Source: Clostridium sp. CAG:632
GTDB lineage: Bacteria > Bacillota > Clostridia > Lachnospirales > Lachnospiraceae
NCBI GenBank assembly: GCA_000431515.1
Contig: HF991369.1
Location: forward strand, 47,536-70,708
Direction: 5' to 3'
Length of the DNA stretch: 23,173 bases
Position numbers and translations under genes: made by a program. Of this stretch, positions 7,396-14,854 are shown piece after piece (within the stretch, counting starts at the first letter, position 1; every line of letters starts with the position of its first letter). The notes under the pieces are model-generated. The model was not told the origin of the DNA. It did no database searches and worked only from the letters and a program-made list of their open reading frames with translations.

Positions 7396-8775
7396 ATGAG
7401 GCAAAATAAAGTTGTAAAACTTCATAATGTACCAAATTTAAATATCGGTGTGATCATTTTTGTGCTCCTGTTCCTTTTTCTCGGGGTTCAGATTATACGA
7501 AGCTTGAATCAGAAGCATTATTCTGTATATGAGGTCCAACATAGTTATATGGATGATAACATTAGTGGTTCAGCAATGGCGCTTCGTAGTGAGACCCTGG
7601 TTTCAACCGATACCTCCGGATATATTAATTATTATATCCGCAATGGAGAAAAAGTCGGAAAAAATGCCACTGTCTATACTTTAGATTCTACCGGAACCCT
7701 GTCTGACATGATTTCTGAAGCTTCCGGTGAAGACATCGTTTTATCAAATGCGGGTTACGCTGAGATACAAAGTGATATCCGTGCTTTCCAAAGTTATTAT
7801 ACTGATGTATCATTTTCGGATGTATATGATTTCAAATATGAACTCGACGGAGAAATATTAAGCATTGCGAATGCACAGGTTCTGGATTCACTGACAGCCG
7901 CCGGTTCCCTTGGCTCCTTTGCACAGATCAATGCACCGGAAAGCGGAATTGTTACTTATTATCAGGATGGATATGAAAGTAAAAAACCGTCTGATCTTAC
8001 AAATGCGGATTTTGATACAGCCGGATATCAGCGTTCTTCTTTGAAAACCGGAGATGTCCTGCAGGCTGGAAGTCCTGTTTATAAGCTGATCACAAGTGAA
8101 ATATGGAATCTGGTACTGCCACTGTCGGAAGAGGACGCTGCGCGTCTTAAAGAAGATACCCGCGTCACCCTGTATATGCCCAATATTACAAATGTTGTTT
8201 ATGGTGATATTGAAGTGATCCAAAACGGAGATGCGTATTTTGCAAATATAACTCTTGACAAATTACTGGTAAATTACTGCAATGATCGATATATTCCAAT
8301 TGAGATTGTTATGTCCAAGCAGGAGGGACTTTCTGTTCCGAACAGTGCAATCCTGGAAAAGGATGTTATAAAAGTACCGAAGGATTATCTGACTACGGGA
8401 AGCAATTCATCCAAAAAGAAATTTTTAAATGTCCGGACTATTGATGAGAATGGAAACATGTCAATTCAACAGATAGCACCGACCATTTATAATTCCGATG
8501 ACACATACTACTATGTGAATCCTGCAGACTTTGCAGCCGGTGCAGTTCTCGTCAAAAATGATTCGGATCAGACGTTTAATATTTCCGATGCCGGTCATGC
8601 AACGCTGACAGGTGTATATTATGCCAGTGAAGGAATCGCAACTTTTAAACAGATTGAAATATTAACTACGAATGATGAATTTGCAATTATAAAAGAAGGA
8701 GTTGATTATAGTCTTTCTATGTATGACCGAATTATTCTGGATGCTTCTACAGTAGAAGAAGGTCAGATTATATAA
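7396..8775 (+). CDS. Membrane-anchored HlyD-like (membrane fusion type) protein
   Basis: The 459-residue protein has one N-terminal membrane segment (about residues 20-38, IGVIIFVLLFLFLGVQII) after a short basic cytoplasmic end. A long extracellular part follows. DTSGYINYYIRNGEKVGKNA (about residues 72-91) and a later INAPESGIVTYYQDGY segment look like the two halves of a biotinyl-lipoyl-like hairpin domain, the hallmark of HlyD/MFP adaptors. No ABC transporter or outer-membrane partner gene is adjacent. The chosen ATG has AGGAG 7 bases upstream; a GTG 51 bp earlier lies inside a terminator hairpin and is rejected. It sits beside yggS, sepF and divIVA, which suggests an envelope or division role, but the substrate and partner are unknown. 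Confidence 0.75.
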   Translation: MRQNKVVKLHNVPNLNIGVIIFVLLFLFLGVQIIRSLNQKHYSVYEVQHSYMDDNISGSAMALRSETLVSTDTSGYINYYIRNGEKVGKNATVYTLDSTGTLSDMISEASGEDIVLSNAGYAEIQSDIRAFQSYYTDVSFSDVYDFKYELDGEILSIANAQVLDSLTAAGSLGSFAQINAPESGIVTYYQDGYESKKPSDLTNADFDTAGYQRSSLKTGDVLQAGSPVYKLITSEIWNLVLPLSEEDAARLKEDTRVTLYMPNITNVVYGDIEVIQNGDAYFANITLDKLLVNYCNDRYIPIEIVMSKQEGLSVPNSAILEKDVIKVPKDYLTTGSNSSKKKFLNVRTIDENGNMSIQQIAPTIYNSDDTYYYVNPADFAAGAVLVKNDSDQTFNISDAGHATLTGVYYASEGIATFKQIEILTTNDEFAIIKEGVDYSLSMYDRIILDASTVEEGQII

Positions 8776-8797
8776 ATTCTTATAGGAGATGATGATT

Positions 8798-9490
8798 GTG
8801 ATAAAAGAGAATATTCTTGACGTACAAAAAAACATTGAAGAGGCCTGTCACCGTGTAAACCGTGATCCATCGGAGGTTACCCTGATTGCCGTCAGCAAAA
8901 CAAAACCACTGTCAGATATTGAAGAAGCTATTGACGCCGGCATGACAGAATTCGGTGAGAATAAGGTACAGGAATTGGTTGATAAGATTGAGCATGTCAG
9001 CCGCCCGGTTCACTGGCATCTGATCGGTCATTTACAGACCAATAAGGTAAAATATATTGTGGATAAAGATCTTCTGATTCATTCTGTAGACTCTGTAAAG
9101 CTTGCAAATGAGATCCAGAAAGATGCCTTGAAAAAACAGGCACATTGTAATATTCTTCTTGAAGTAAATGTTGCACAGGAGGCATCTAAGTTTGGCTTTA
9201 CAGTAGAAGAAGTGCCGGCAGCTGTAGAGGAAATTTCTAAATTATCGAATGTTCATATTCAGGGATTAATGACAATTGCACCTTTTGTTGAAAATCCCGA
9301 AGATAACAGGGTAGTTTTTGCAAAACTGCACAAATTATTACTTGACATAAAATCAAGAAACATTGATAATGTTAATATGAGTGTACTATCGATGGGTATG
9401 ACAAATGATTATACAGTTGCAGTTGAAGAAGGGGCAACTATGGTTCGTGTCGGAACAGGTATTTTCGGTGCACGGAATTATAATATTTAG
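8798..9490 (+). CDS. yggS: YggS-type pyridoxal phosphate homeostasis protein
   Basis: This PLP-binding protein (COG0325/PLPBP family) buffers pyridoxal phosphate and affects amino-acid and keto-acid pools. It is cytosolic with a TIM-barrel fold. Family motifs are LIAVSKTKP with the PLP-binding Lys34, EFGENKVQEL, HWHLIGHLQTNKVK, LEVNVAQEASKFGF and LSMGMTNDY near the C-terminus, which contacts phosphate. The GTG at 8798 is preferred: AGGAG (8784-8788) lies 9 bases upstream, and the resulting N-terminus (MIKENI) fits the family. The ATG at 8789 abuts the ribosome binding site and is unlikely. The length of 230 residues is normal. The position before sepF matches the ylmE-sepF arrangement of Firmicutes division clusters. 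Confidence 0.93.
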   Translation: MIKENILDVQKNIEEACHRVNRDPSEVTLIAVSKTKPLSDIEEAIDAGMTEFGENKVQELVDKIEHVSRPVHWHLIGHLQTNKVKYIVDKDLLIHSVDSVKLANEIQKDALKKQAHCNILLEVNVAQEASKFGFTVEEVPAAVEEISKLSNVHIQGLMTIAPFVENPEDNRVVFAKLHKLLLDIKSRNIDNVNMSVLSMGMTNDYTVAVEEGATMVRVGTGIFGARNYNI

Positions 9491-9506
9491 AGATAGGAGA
9501 TCAGAA

Positions 9507-10127
9507 ATGGGTAAAGGAATTGACAAGTTTTTGAACATCCTCAGTCTGAGCAGTACAGATGACGATGATGATTATGGTATTGATGATGATTTATTTGACA
9601 ACGAAGTTGATCTGGTACAAGAGCCGCCAAGACGTCAGAAGAAAGAAAAGCCGGCTCCGGTCAGTCAGACAGCTGCCACCGTATCATCCGGCTCCGGAAA
9701 GTCAGGTATATTTTCTTCTTATAAAAATGATGATGATGAATATGACCAGGTTTCATATACAAAAAAGCCAAAGGTTGTCAGACAGCCAAAGGCCGGTACA
9801 GGCACTAGTAGTAAAATAGTTTCAATGAATAGTAGAGGTAGCAAAGTGTACGTAATCAGACCAAAGGAATTTAATGAAGCACAGGATATCACCGATTTCC
9901 TGAATGAAGGTAAGACAATTGTAATCAATATGGAAGGCATTGACTTAACATTGGCACAACGAATTATTGATTTTGTTGGTGGGGCATGTTATGCATTAGA
10001 TGGCTCTTTGCAGGCAATTTCAAATAACATTTTTATTGCAGCACCACATGATATTGAAGTGACCGGAGATTTACGGGAAGAAATTTTAAATGAATCTACC
10101 GTATCTCCAAATCTTAGTACATTTTAA
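9507..10127 (+). CDS. sepF: Cell division protein SepF
   Basis: SepF binds FtsZ and anchors the Z-ring to the membrane while shaping the septum. The 206-residue protein starts with an amphipathic membrane-binding helix (MGKGIDKFLNIL). An acidic Asp-rich stretch and a basic, Pro/Ser/Gly-rich linker follow (about residues 17-105). The conserved SepF domain (about 110-195, KVYVIRPKEFNEAQDI then DFVGGACYALDGSL) polymerises into rings. The linker is longer than in B. subtilis SepF (about 150 residues in total). The ATG at 9507 has ATAGGAGA upstream and begins 16 bp after the yggS stop; an in-frame extension into yggS is discounted. divIVA follows by 23 bp, with no ylmG or ylmH between. Confidence 0.94.
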   Translation: MGKGIDKFLNILSLSSTDDDDDYGIDDDLFDNEVDLVQEPPRRQKKEKPAPVSQTAATVSSGSGKSGIFSSYKNDDDEYDQVSYTKKPKVVRQPKAGTGTSSKIVSMNSRGSKVYVIRPKEFNEAQDITDFLNEGKTIVINMEGIDLTLAQRIIDFVGGACYALDGSLQAISNNIFIAAPHDIEVTGDLREEILNESTVSPNLSTF

Positions 10128-10150
10128 GAAACAGAGGAGGATAGAATGTT

Positions 10151-11008
10151 ATGATTACACCAGTTGAAATACAGTCAAAATCTTTCAAATCAGGTATCGG
10201 CTATGATAAAAAGGATGTTGATGGATTTATTACTGAAATTTTAGAAAACTACGAAGAATTATATCGTTCGAATGTTGAATTAAAGGATAAAGTAAATATG
10301 CTTAATGAGGGATTACAGCATTACAAAAACATCGAGGCTTCTTTACAGAAAGCTTTGGTTCTTGCTGAAAAGACCTCTGAAGAGACAATCCGTACTGCTG
10401 AATTAAAAGCTCAGACTATTGAGATGGAAGCCGTTAATAATGCAAAGGCACATACCGCAGATGCGAAGCAGGAATTAGAACGAGTACATAACCAGACAAT
10501 TGCGCTGGTTCAACAGTACACCAAGTACAAGGCTCAGTTCACTCAGTTCTTACATGCACAGCTTGATCTGATCAATAGTGATACGTTTAAGGTTGAGGCC
10601 GGAGAGTTTGCAGCCTTTGCAAAATCCGCAGCTTCTGCAAAGGATGCATATATCAGTTCAAATCCTATGTCGGATTTTATCGCTAATGGTGAGCAGGCAC
10701 AGCTTCCGGGTTTTGATACAGGAGAAGATTCTGGTACTCTTGGTCAGAGAGATGATGCTGATAGTTATGGTATGGAATTCGGCCCATCTGGTATGTCTAC
10801 ACAGGAAAAGGATGAAACTTCTTTTGTAGATCCCTTTGATGTAGTTAAAAAGCAGCCGGAAGCGGCTGCAGCAGAAGCACCAAAGGAAGAGACAGCTCCT
10901 TCTGAAGAAGATGTAGATGCTTATGAAGGTGAAGTAGAAGATAAGGTACAGAAGCGAGCTATGCTTGCCGATTCTGATGAATCCAGCAGCGGATTTACCT
11001 TTATCTAA
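10151..11008 (+). CDS. divIVA: DivIVA-family polar/septal coiled-coil protein
   Basis: DivIVA proteins bind negatively curved membrane at septa and poles and recruit other factors. The N-terminal domain (residues 1-60) has the family pattern ITPVEIQSKSF, then GYDKKDVDGFI. A long coiled coil follows (about 35-145, many Glu/Lys/Ala heptads). The final 110 residues are acidic and low in complexity (EEDVDAYEGEVEDK), a variable tail. The protein has 285 residues, longer than the B. subtilis protein (164). The ATG at 10151 follows GAGGAGG by 10 bases. In Bacillus, DivIVA positions MinCD; here MinE is also encoded, so its role in Min placement is open. A terminator hairpin follows its stop. Confidence 0.92.
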   Translation: MITPVEIQSKSFKSGIGYDKKDVDGFITEILENYEELYRSNVELKDKVNMLNEGLQHYKNIEASLQKALVLAEKTSEETIRTAELKAQTIEMEAVNNAKAHTADAKQELERVHNQTIALVQQYTKYKAQFTQFLHAQLDLINSDTFKVEAGEFAAFAKSAASAKDAYISSNPMSDFIANGEQAQLPGFDTGEDSGTLGQRDDADSYGMEFGPSGMSTQEKDETSFVDPFDVVKKQPEAAAAEAPKEETAPSEEDVDAYEGEVEDKVQKRAMLADSDESSSGFTFI

Positions 11009-11025
11009 TTCATTTGTAAATATTT

Positions 11026-11074
11026 AAAAGAAATGAACTGCCTCTTACTATAATTGGCAGCTCATTTTCTTTTA
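11026..11074 (+). terminator. Intrinsic terminator after divIVA
   Basis: The 5' arm AATGAACTGCC (11032-11042) pairs with GGCAGCTCATT (11056-11066) with one A/C mismatch. The outer AAAAG region pairs further with TTTTCTTTT, which supplies the U-rich tail. It closes the sepF-divIVA transcript. Confidence 0.75.
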
Positions 11075-11084
11075 TCCAAAGAGC

Positions 11085-11103
11085 TCCGGGCAGCAATCCC
11101 GGA
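11085..11103 (+). other. Small hairpin in the lspA 5' leader
   Basis: TCCGGG (11085-11090) and CCCGGA (11098-11103) form a 6-bp GC-rich stem with a 7-base loop, about 33 bp before the lspA ATG. No U-run follows, so it is not a terminator. Any regulatory role is unknown. Confidence 0.4.
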
Positions 11104-11136
11104 TAGCAAATATGCAGAGAAAGGGTCTATAACTAT

Positions 11137-11721
11137 ATGAAATATTTAAAAGCATTGATTGCAGTCATTGTTTTAGTTGGTGCAGATCAGTTTACAAAAT
11201 GGCTTGTCTTAAATAATCTGGAGCTGCATACGTACCATCCAATTCTTGGAAATTTATTTGGATTATATTATCTGGAGAATCGGGGCTCTGCCTGGGGTAT
11301 GTTCCAGAATCGTCAGATTTTCTTTCTGATCATAACTGTTATTATTCTGGTACTTGCCGGCTATATTTACTATAAGCTGTCACAAAATGTGGTTTATAAG
11401 CCGTTAAACATCTGTCTTTTGTTTTTAAGTGCTGGTGCTATCGGAAACATGATCGATCGTATTTTTCATGGCAGTACGTTATTTCAGGGAGCAGTCGTTG
11501 ATTTCCTATATATTAAATGTATCGATTTTCCGGTATTTAATGTAGCGGATATGTATGTTACCATTTCCGGTGTTGCAATTATCTTACTGGTATTCTGGAA
11601 ATACCGCGACGTAGATTTTCACTTCCTGTTTCATAAAAACGATACAGGATCAAAGACAGATTGCTTAAAGGATGTGTCAGAACCCGATTCAGAAAAGGAC
11701 AAGGATGAGAATCATGGCTGA
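11137..11721 (+). CDS. lspA: Lipoprotein signal peptidase (signal peptidase II)
   Basis: LspA is the membrane aspartyl protease that removes the signal peptide from prolipoproteins after Lgt acts; a lipobox substrate (the carboxypeptidase at 5842) is encoded nearby. Four membrane segments are visible (about residues 5-22, 62-80, 91-108, 137-156). Family motifs include ADQFTKW, LENRGSAWGMF, GAIGNMIDRI, AVVDFLYI and FNVADMYV; the last two hold the catalytic Asp pair. The protein has 194 residues, about 30 longer than usual because of a charged, acidic tail after the last helix (SEPDSEKDKDENHG). The ribosome binding site (AGAAAGGG) is weaker than its neighbours'. The end overlaps the start of rluD. 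Confidence 0.95.
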   Translation: MKYLKALIAVIVLVGADQFTKWLVLNNLELHTYHPILGNLFGLYYLENRGSAWGMFQNRQIFFLIITVIILVLAGYIYYKLSQNVVYKPLNICLLFLSAGAIGNMIDRIFHGSTLFQGAVVDFLYIKCIDFPVFNVADMYVTISGVAIILLVFWKYRDVDFHFLFHKNDTGSKTDCLKDVSEPDSEKDKDENHG

Positions 11722-12649
11722 TTTTGAACAAGATATATATGAGTATCTGGTAAAAGATTCTGATGCCGGTCAACGAATTGATAAATTATTGTCTATTCAG
11801 TTAACTGATTTTTCCAGATCCTATATCCAGAAATTATTATCCAACCGGGCCGTCTTAATTCATGGGCAGCCTATAAAATCCAACTACAAAGTAAAAGAAG
11901 GAGACTATATTCAGGTTGAAATTCCAGAACCGGAAGTTTTAGATGTGCAACCGGAAAACATACCATTGGATATTGTTTATGAAGATACTGATATTTTAAT
12001 TATAAATAAGCCGAAAGGTATGGTCGTTCATCCGGCTGCCGGTCATTACTCCGGGACACTGGTCAATGCCATTCTGTATCATTGTCAGGATGATTTATCC
12101 ACAATTAATGGGGTTCTACGTCCGGGTATTGTTCATCGGATTGACATGGATACGACCGGGTTATTAGTTATCTGCAAGAACAATATGGCGCATCAATCGT
12201 TGGCTGAACAGTTAAAAGTGCATAGCATTACCCGAAAGTATACCGCTATCGTCTATGATAATATCCCGGAAGATAATGGAACCATTCATAAAACAATCGG
12301 CAGACATCCGGTTGATCGTAAAAAACAGGCTGTAAATGTCCGAAATGGTCGTGATGCGATCACACATTATCGCGTTTTGGAACGATTTGGCGGAAAATAT
12401 ACAATGGTAGAATGCCAGTTAGAAACCGGCCGGACTCATCAAATCCGGGTTCATATGGCATCTATCCATCATCCATTACTGGGAGATACTGTCTACGGAC
12501 CTTCAAAAGATCCGTTTCACCTGCAGGGACAGACCTTACATGCAGGAGTTCTGGGATTTATACATCCTAGAACCGGGAAATATGTAGAATTCCATTCCGA
12601 ATTGCCTGAATATTTTCAAAATTTAATCCTGATGCTCCGTAATTCATAA
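11714..12649 (+). CDS. rluD: Ribosomal large subunit pseudouridine synthase, RluD type
   Basis: The enzyme isomerises uridine to pseudouridine in 23S rRNA (positions 1911/1915/1917 in E. coli numbering if truly RluD). The N-terminal S4 RNA-binding domain (about residues 15-75, QRIDKLLSIQLTDFSRSYI) precedes the catalytic domain. HRIDMDTTGLLV holds the catalytic Asp and corresponds to the usual HRLDKDTTGL. The RKYTAIV and ETGRTHQIRVH motifs are present. The protein has 311 residues, a normal length. ATG codons at 11705 and 11714 are both in frame; 11714 is chosen for its AAGGA spacing of 8, and it overlaps the lspA stop codon region, implying translational coupling. Specificity among RluA-family enzymes cannot be proved from sequence. 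Confidence 0.9.
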   Translation: MADFEQDIYEYLVKDSDAGQRIDKLLSIQLTDFSRSYIQKLLSNRAVLIHGQPIKSNYKVKEGDYIQVEIPEPEVLDVQPENIPLDIVYEDTDILIINKPKGMVVHPAAGHYSGTLVNAILYHCQDDLSTINGVLRPGIVHRIDMDTTGLLVICKNNMAHQSLAEQLKVHSITRKYTAIVYDNIPEDNGTIHKTIGRHPVDRKKQAVNVRNGRDAITHYRVLERFGGKYTMVECQLETGRTHQIRVHMASIHHPLLGDTVYGPSKDPFHLQGQTLHAGVLGFIHPRTGKYVEFHSELPEYFQNLILMLRNS

Positions 12650-12750
12650 TATAATTATGCGATTCATAATACGATTCCACAATTTGCGATATGATTTCGT
12701 GATTTATACATTAAAAACTGTAAATAATTATACTCATATCTTATTGATTA

Positions 12751-12759
12751 TGCTATAAT
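12751..12759 (+). promoter_or_regulatory. Extended -10 promoter for the cytidylate-kinase-like gene
   Basis: TGC-TATAAT at 12751-12759 is a perfect extended -10 element. The -35 position is poor (TACTCA), which is usual for this promoter class. It lies in a very AT-rich stretch after rluD and would give a leader of about 45 bases before the ATG at 12810. Confidence 0.6.
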
Positions 12760-12809
12760 ACAATTATACATATTTATGTATGAATTGCTATATGGAAGGG
12801 GCGGTTATT

Positions 12810-13424
12810 ATGGGTAAAGATACTATTATTACAATCGGCAGACAATGTGGCAGTGGTGGTCATGATATTGGCATTGCCTTATCAAAACGATTGAATATTC
12901 CATATTATGACAAAGAGCTGTTAAAACGGGCAGCAAAGGAAAGTGGGTTATGTGAAGAGGTCTTTGAGAAATTTGATGAGAAACCAACCAGTAGCTTATT
13001 ATACTCCATTGTTATGGATCCATATTCCTTAGGCATTAGTGCAAATGGTATTGATATGCCGATCAATCACAAAGTTTTTCTGGCGGCATTTGACACCATT
13101 AAGAAGATCGCCAATGAAGGTCCATGTGTTATGATTGGCCGTTGTGCTGACTACGCATTATCAGACTACTCAAATGTTGTTAATTTCTTCCTGTTCGCAC
13201 CGATGGAGGACCGTATCAAACGTGTAACAGAGCGAATGGACATTACGCCGGAAAAAGCCAAGGATTTTATTAATAAAACTGATAAACAACGAGCTTCTTA
13301 CTATAATTATTATTCAACTAAAAAATGGGGAGCTACTACCAGTTATAATTACTGCCTGGATACCAGCGTACTTGGAATAGACGGTACTGTAGAACTGATT
13401 GAACATATTGTAGAACATATCTAA
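12810..13424 (+). CDS. Cytidylate-kinase-like family protein
   Basis: This belongs to the cytidylate kinase-like group (Pfam Cytidylate_kin2 type), widespread in Clostridia and of unproven substrate. The N-terminal strand and P-loop region read TIITIGRQCGSGGHDIG (residues 5-21). The loop differs from the classical GxxGxGK[ST], as is usual in this family. ERIxKRVxER-like (DRIKRVTERM) and KTDKQRASYYNYYSTKKWG segments match the lid and substrate region. The protein has 204 residues. The ATG at 12810 is chosen because GGAAGGGG lies 9-10 bases upstream; an in-frame ATG at 12780 lacks a ribosome binding site. It appears monocistronic, with its own extended -10 promoter and a strong hairpin directly downstream. 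True nucleotide substrate is not determined. Confidence 0.82.
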   Translation: MGKDTIITIGRQCGSGGHDIGIALSKRLNIPYYDKELLKRAAKESGLCEEVFEKFDEKPTSSLLYSIVMDPYSLGISANGIDMPINHKVFLAAFDTIKKIANEGPCVMIGRCADYALSDYSNVVNFFLFAPMEDRIKRVTERMDITPEKAKDFINKTDKQRASYYNYYSTKKWGATTSYNYCLDTSVLGIDGTVELIEHIVEHI

Positions 13425-13428
13425 ATGA

Positions 13429-13489
13429 CACAATAAAAAAGAATCATAAGGAATCATTATTCATATTCTTTATGGTTCTTTTTATTGTG
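13429..13489. terminator. Long hairpin terminator after the cytidylate-kinase-like gene
   Basis: The arm at 13429-13455 (ACACAATAAAAAAGAATC then ATAAGGAAT) pairs with the arm at 13464-13489 (ATTCTTTATGG then TTCTTTTTATTGTG), a stem of about 24 bp with two G-U wobbles and one bulge. A-rich on the left and T-rich on the right, it could act on either strand. Confidence 0.75.
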
Positions 13490-13720
13490 GTTCATTTTGA
13501 GCTTATCACGCAATTCTAGTTTTCTGACAGTCTTTTCAAGCCGTTTTTTTACATTTTGAGCCGTTTTACTGTCATTTTGGATAAATCCTACCTAAAATGC
13601 CTTGAAAGCCTTGTAAATGCTGGCTAAAACGCGATAGAATAGGAGTTATCAAGCTAGCGGATAAATCTACGTTTTTCCGCTTGAATAAATAAATGAATAG
13701 TAGTAGTTACGATACATTAA
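13490..13720. other. Gene-free interval with short repeats upstream of the recombinase gene
   Basis: No convincing ORF or RNA gene is visible in the 325 bp between the two coding regions (13425-13749). Repeated words are present. CATTTTGR occurs at 13493, 13552 and 13573. GCCGTTTT occurs at 13540 and 13560, making two imperfect tandem units of about 21 bp. GGATAAATC occurs at 13579 and again at 13659. An inverted pair GCGGA / TCCGC lies at 13658-13662 and 13676-13680. Their function is unknown. Confidence 0.55.
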
Positions 13721-13729
13721 TGTTATAAT
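13721..13729 (+). promoter_or_regulatory. Extended -10 promoter for the tyrosine recombinase gene
   Basis: TGT-TATAAT at 13721-13729 is an extended -10 box with no recognisable -35. The predicted transcript start is only a few bases before GGAGGTG, so the leader would be very short (about 14 bases). Confidence 0.55.
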
Positions 13730-13749
13730 ATATCTATGGAGGTGTTCTT

Positions 13750-14832
13750 ATGGCTAAAGATTCTGAACATTATAAGAAAAAAGATCATGATCAGAAAGCT
13801 TTATATCATGAATTATTAAGTCAATTACCACCATGTGCGCGTGATTATCTTCGTGACAAAGATCTTACGACACAGGTAAGTACTCGTATTTCATATGCAT
13901 ATGATCTTCTGACTTTTTTTAGATATATAAAGAATATGAACCCATGCTTTAAATCAAAGGAAATTGTTAATATATCCTATGACGATTTGCAATTATTTAC
14001 ATCTGATGATATTTCTGAATACCAGCATTATCTGGAGTTCAGCACAGAGCGACTGGATGGTGAGGATCATGAAAACGGAAAACGATCCATAGCCCGCAAA
14101 ATGGCGCCGCTACGAGGCTTATATGAATACCATTTAAAGCACGACAATATTATCAAAAATCCTATGCTTTTGGTTCCAATGCCTCGTATAAAGAAAGATA
14201 AAAATATTGTCCGGATGACAGTTTTTGAAGTTCAGGATATTCTGGATGCGATTGAAAAAGGAAACGGTCAAATGTCTGAACGTCAGAGAAAAAGTTGTGA
14301 ACGCACGAAACAACGAGATTTAGCTATTCTTACATTAATGTTAGGAACCGGCATTCGGGTTTCAGAATGTGTTGGCCTGGATGTTACAGACGTTGATTTT
14401 AAAGTCAATTCTCTAACAATCGTCAGAAAAGGCGGTGGTCAGGACATTGTTTATTTTGGTGATGAAGTACATCAAGTGCTTGAGGACTATATTGAGGGCG
14501 AACGGAAACATATTACAATTGCAGATGGTCAGGATAAGGCTTTGTTCATATCCTCGAAAGGAAATCGAATGAGTGTCGATGCCATTGAGCGTCTGGTAAA
14601 AAAATATGGTCGTATTGCTGTACCAAATAAAAAAATAACACCTCATAAGCTAAGAAGTACTTATGGTACTGCACTCTATCGTGAAACCGGCGATATTCGT
14701 CTGGTTGCTGATGTTCTGGGACATGAAAATATTAACACAACCATTGATTATTATGCAGCAATCGAGGATGAACATAAACGAAAAGCTGCCGGTGCCGTGT
14801 CTTTAAGAAATAAAAAAAATGAAAGCAAATAG
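13750..14832 (+). CDS. Tyrosine recombinase of the XerC/XerD type
   Basis: The enzyme is a site-specific recombinase cutting DNA through a 3'-phosphotyrosine link. The N-terminal SAM-like core-binding domain covers about residues 25-155 and the catalytic domain about 165-350. The active site is complete: Arg203 (GTGIRVSE), Lys227 (VRKGGG), His299 and Arg302 (HKLRSTYG), His325 (LGHENINTT) and the nucleophile Tyr334. The protein has 360 residues, longer than classical XerC/D (about 300) owing to a longer N-terminus and a basic C-terminal tail. GGAGGTG lies 5 bases before the ATG. No excisionase, transposon or phage genes adjoin it, and it sits among housekeeping genes. A chromosomal Xer role is possible, but I see no dif site in the window. 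Confidence 0.9.
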   Translation: MAKDSEHYKKKDHDQKALYHELLSQLPPCARDYLRDKDLTTQVSTRISYAYDLLTFFRYIKNMNPCFKSKEIVNISYDDLQLFTSDDISEYQHYLEFSTERLDGEDHENGKRSIARKMAPLRGLYEYHLKHDNIIKNPMLLVPMPRIKKDKNIVRMTVFEVQDILDAIEKGNGQMSERQRKSCERTKQRDLAILTLMLGTGIRVSECVGLDVTDVDFKVNSLTIVRKGGGQDIVYFGDEVHQVLEDYIEGERKHITIADGQDKALFISSKGNRMSVDAIERLVKKYGRIAVPNKKITPHKLRSTYGTALYRETGDIRLVADVLGHENINTTIDYYAAIEDEHKRKAAGAVSLRNKKNESK

Positions 14833-14854
14833 ATAAAAGGAGTTAATTCATTAT

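Noticed and set aside
9559..9819. Met-rich 86-residue ORF within sepF
   Set aside because: It is an out-of-frame reading of the GAT repeats in sepF, without a ribosome binding site.
13700..13745. A dif-like Xer site next to the recombinase gene
   Set aside because: The AT-rich stretch does not match the Firmicute dif arms; it is better explained as an extended -10 promoter.
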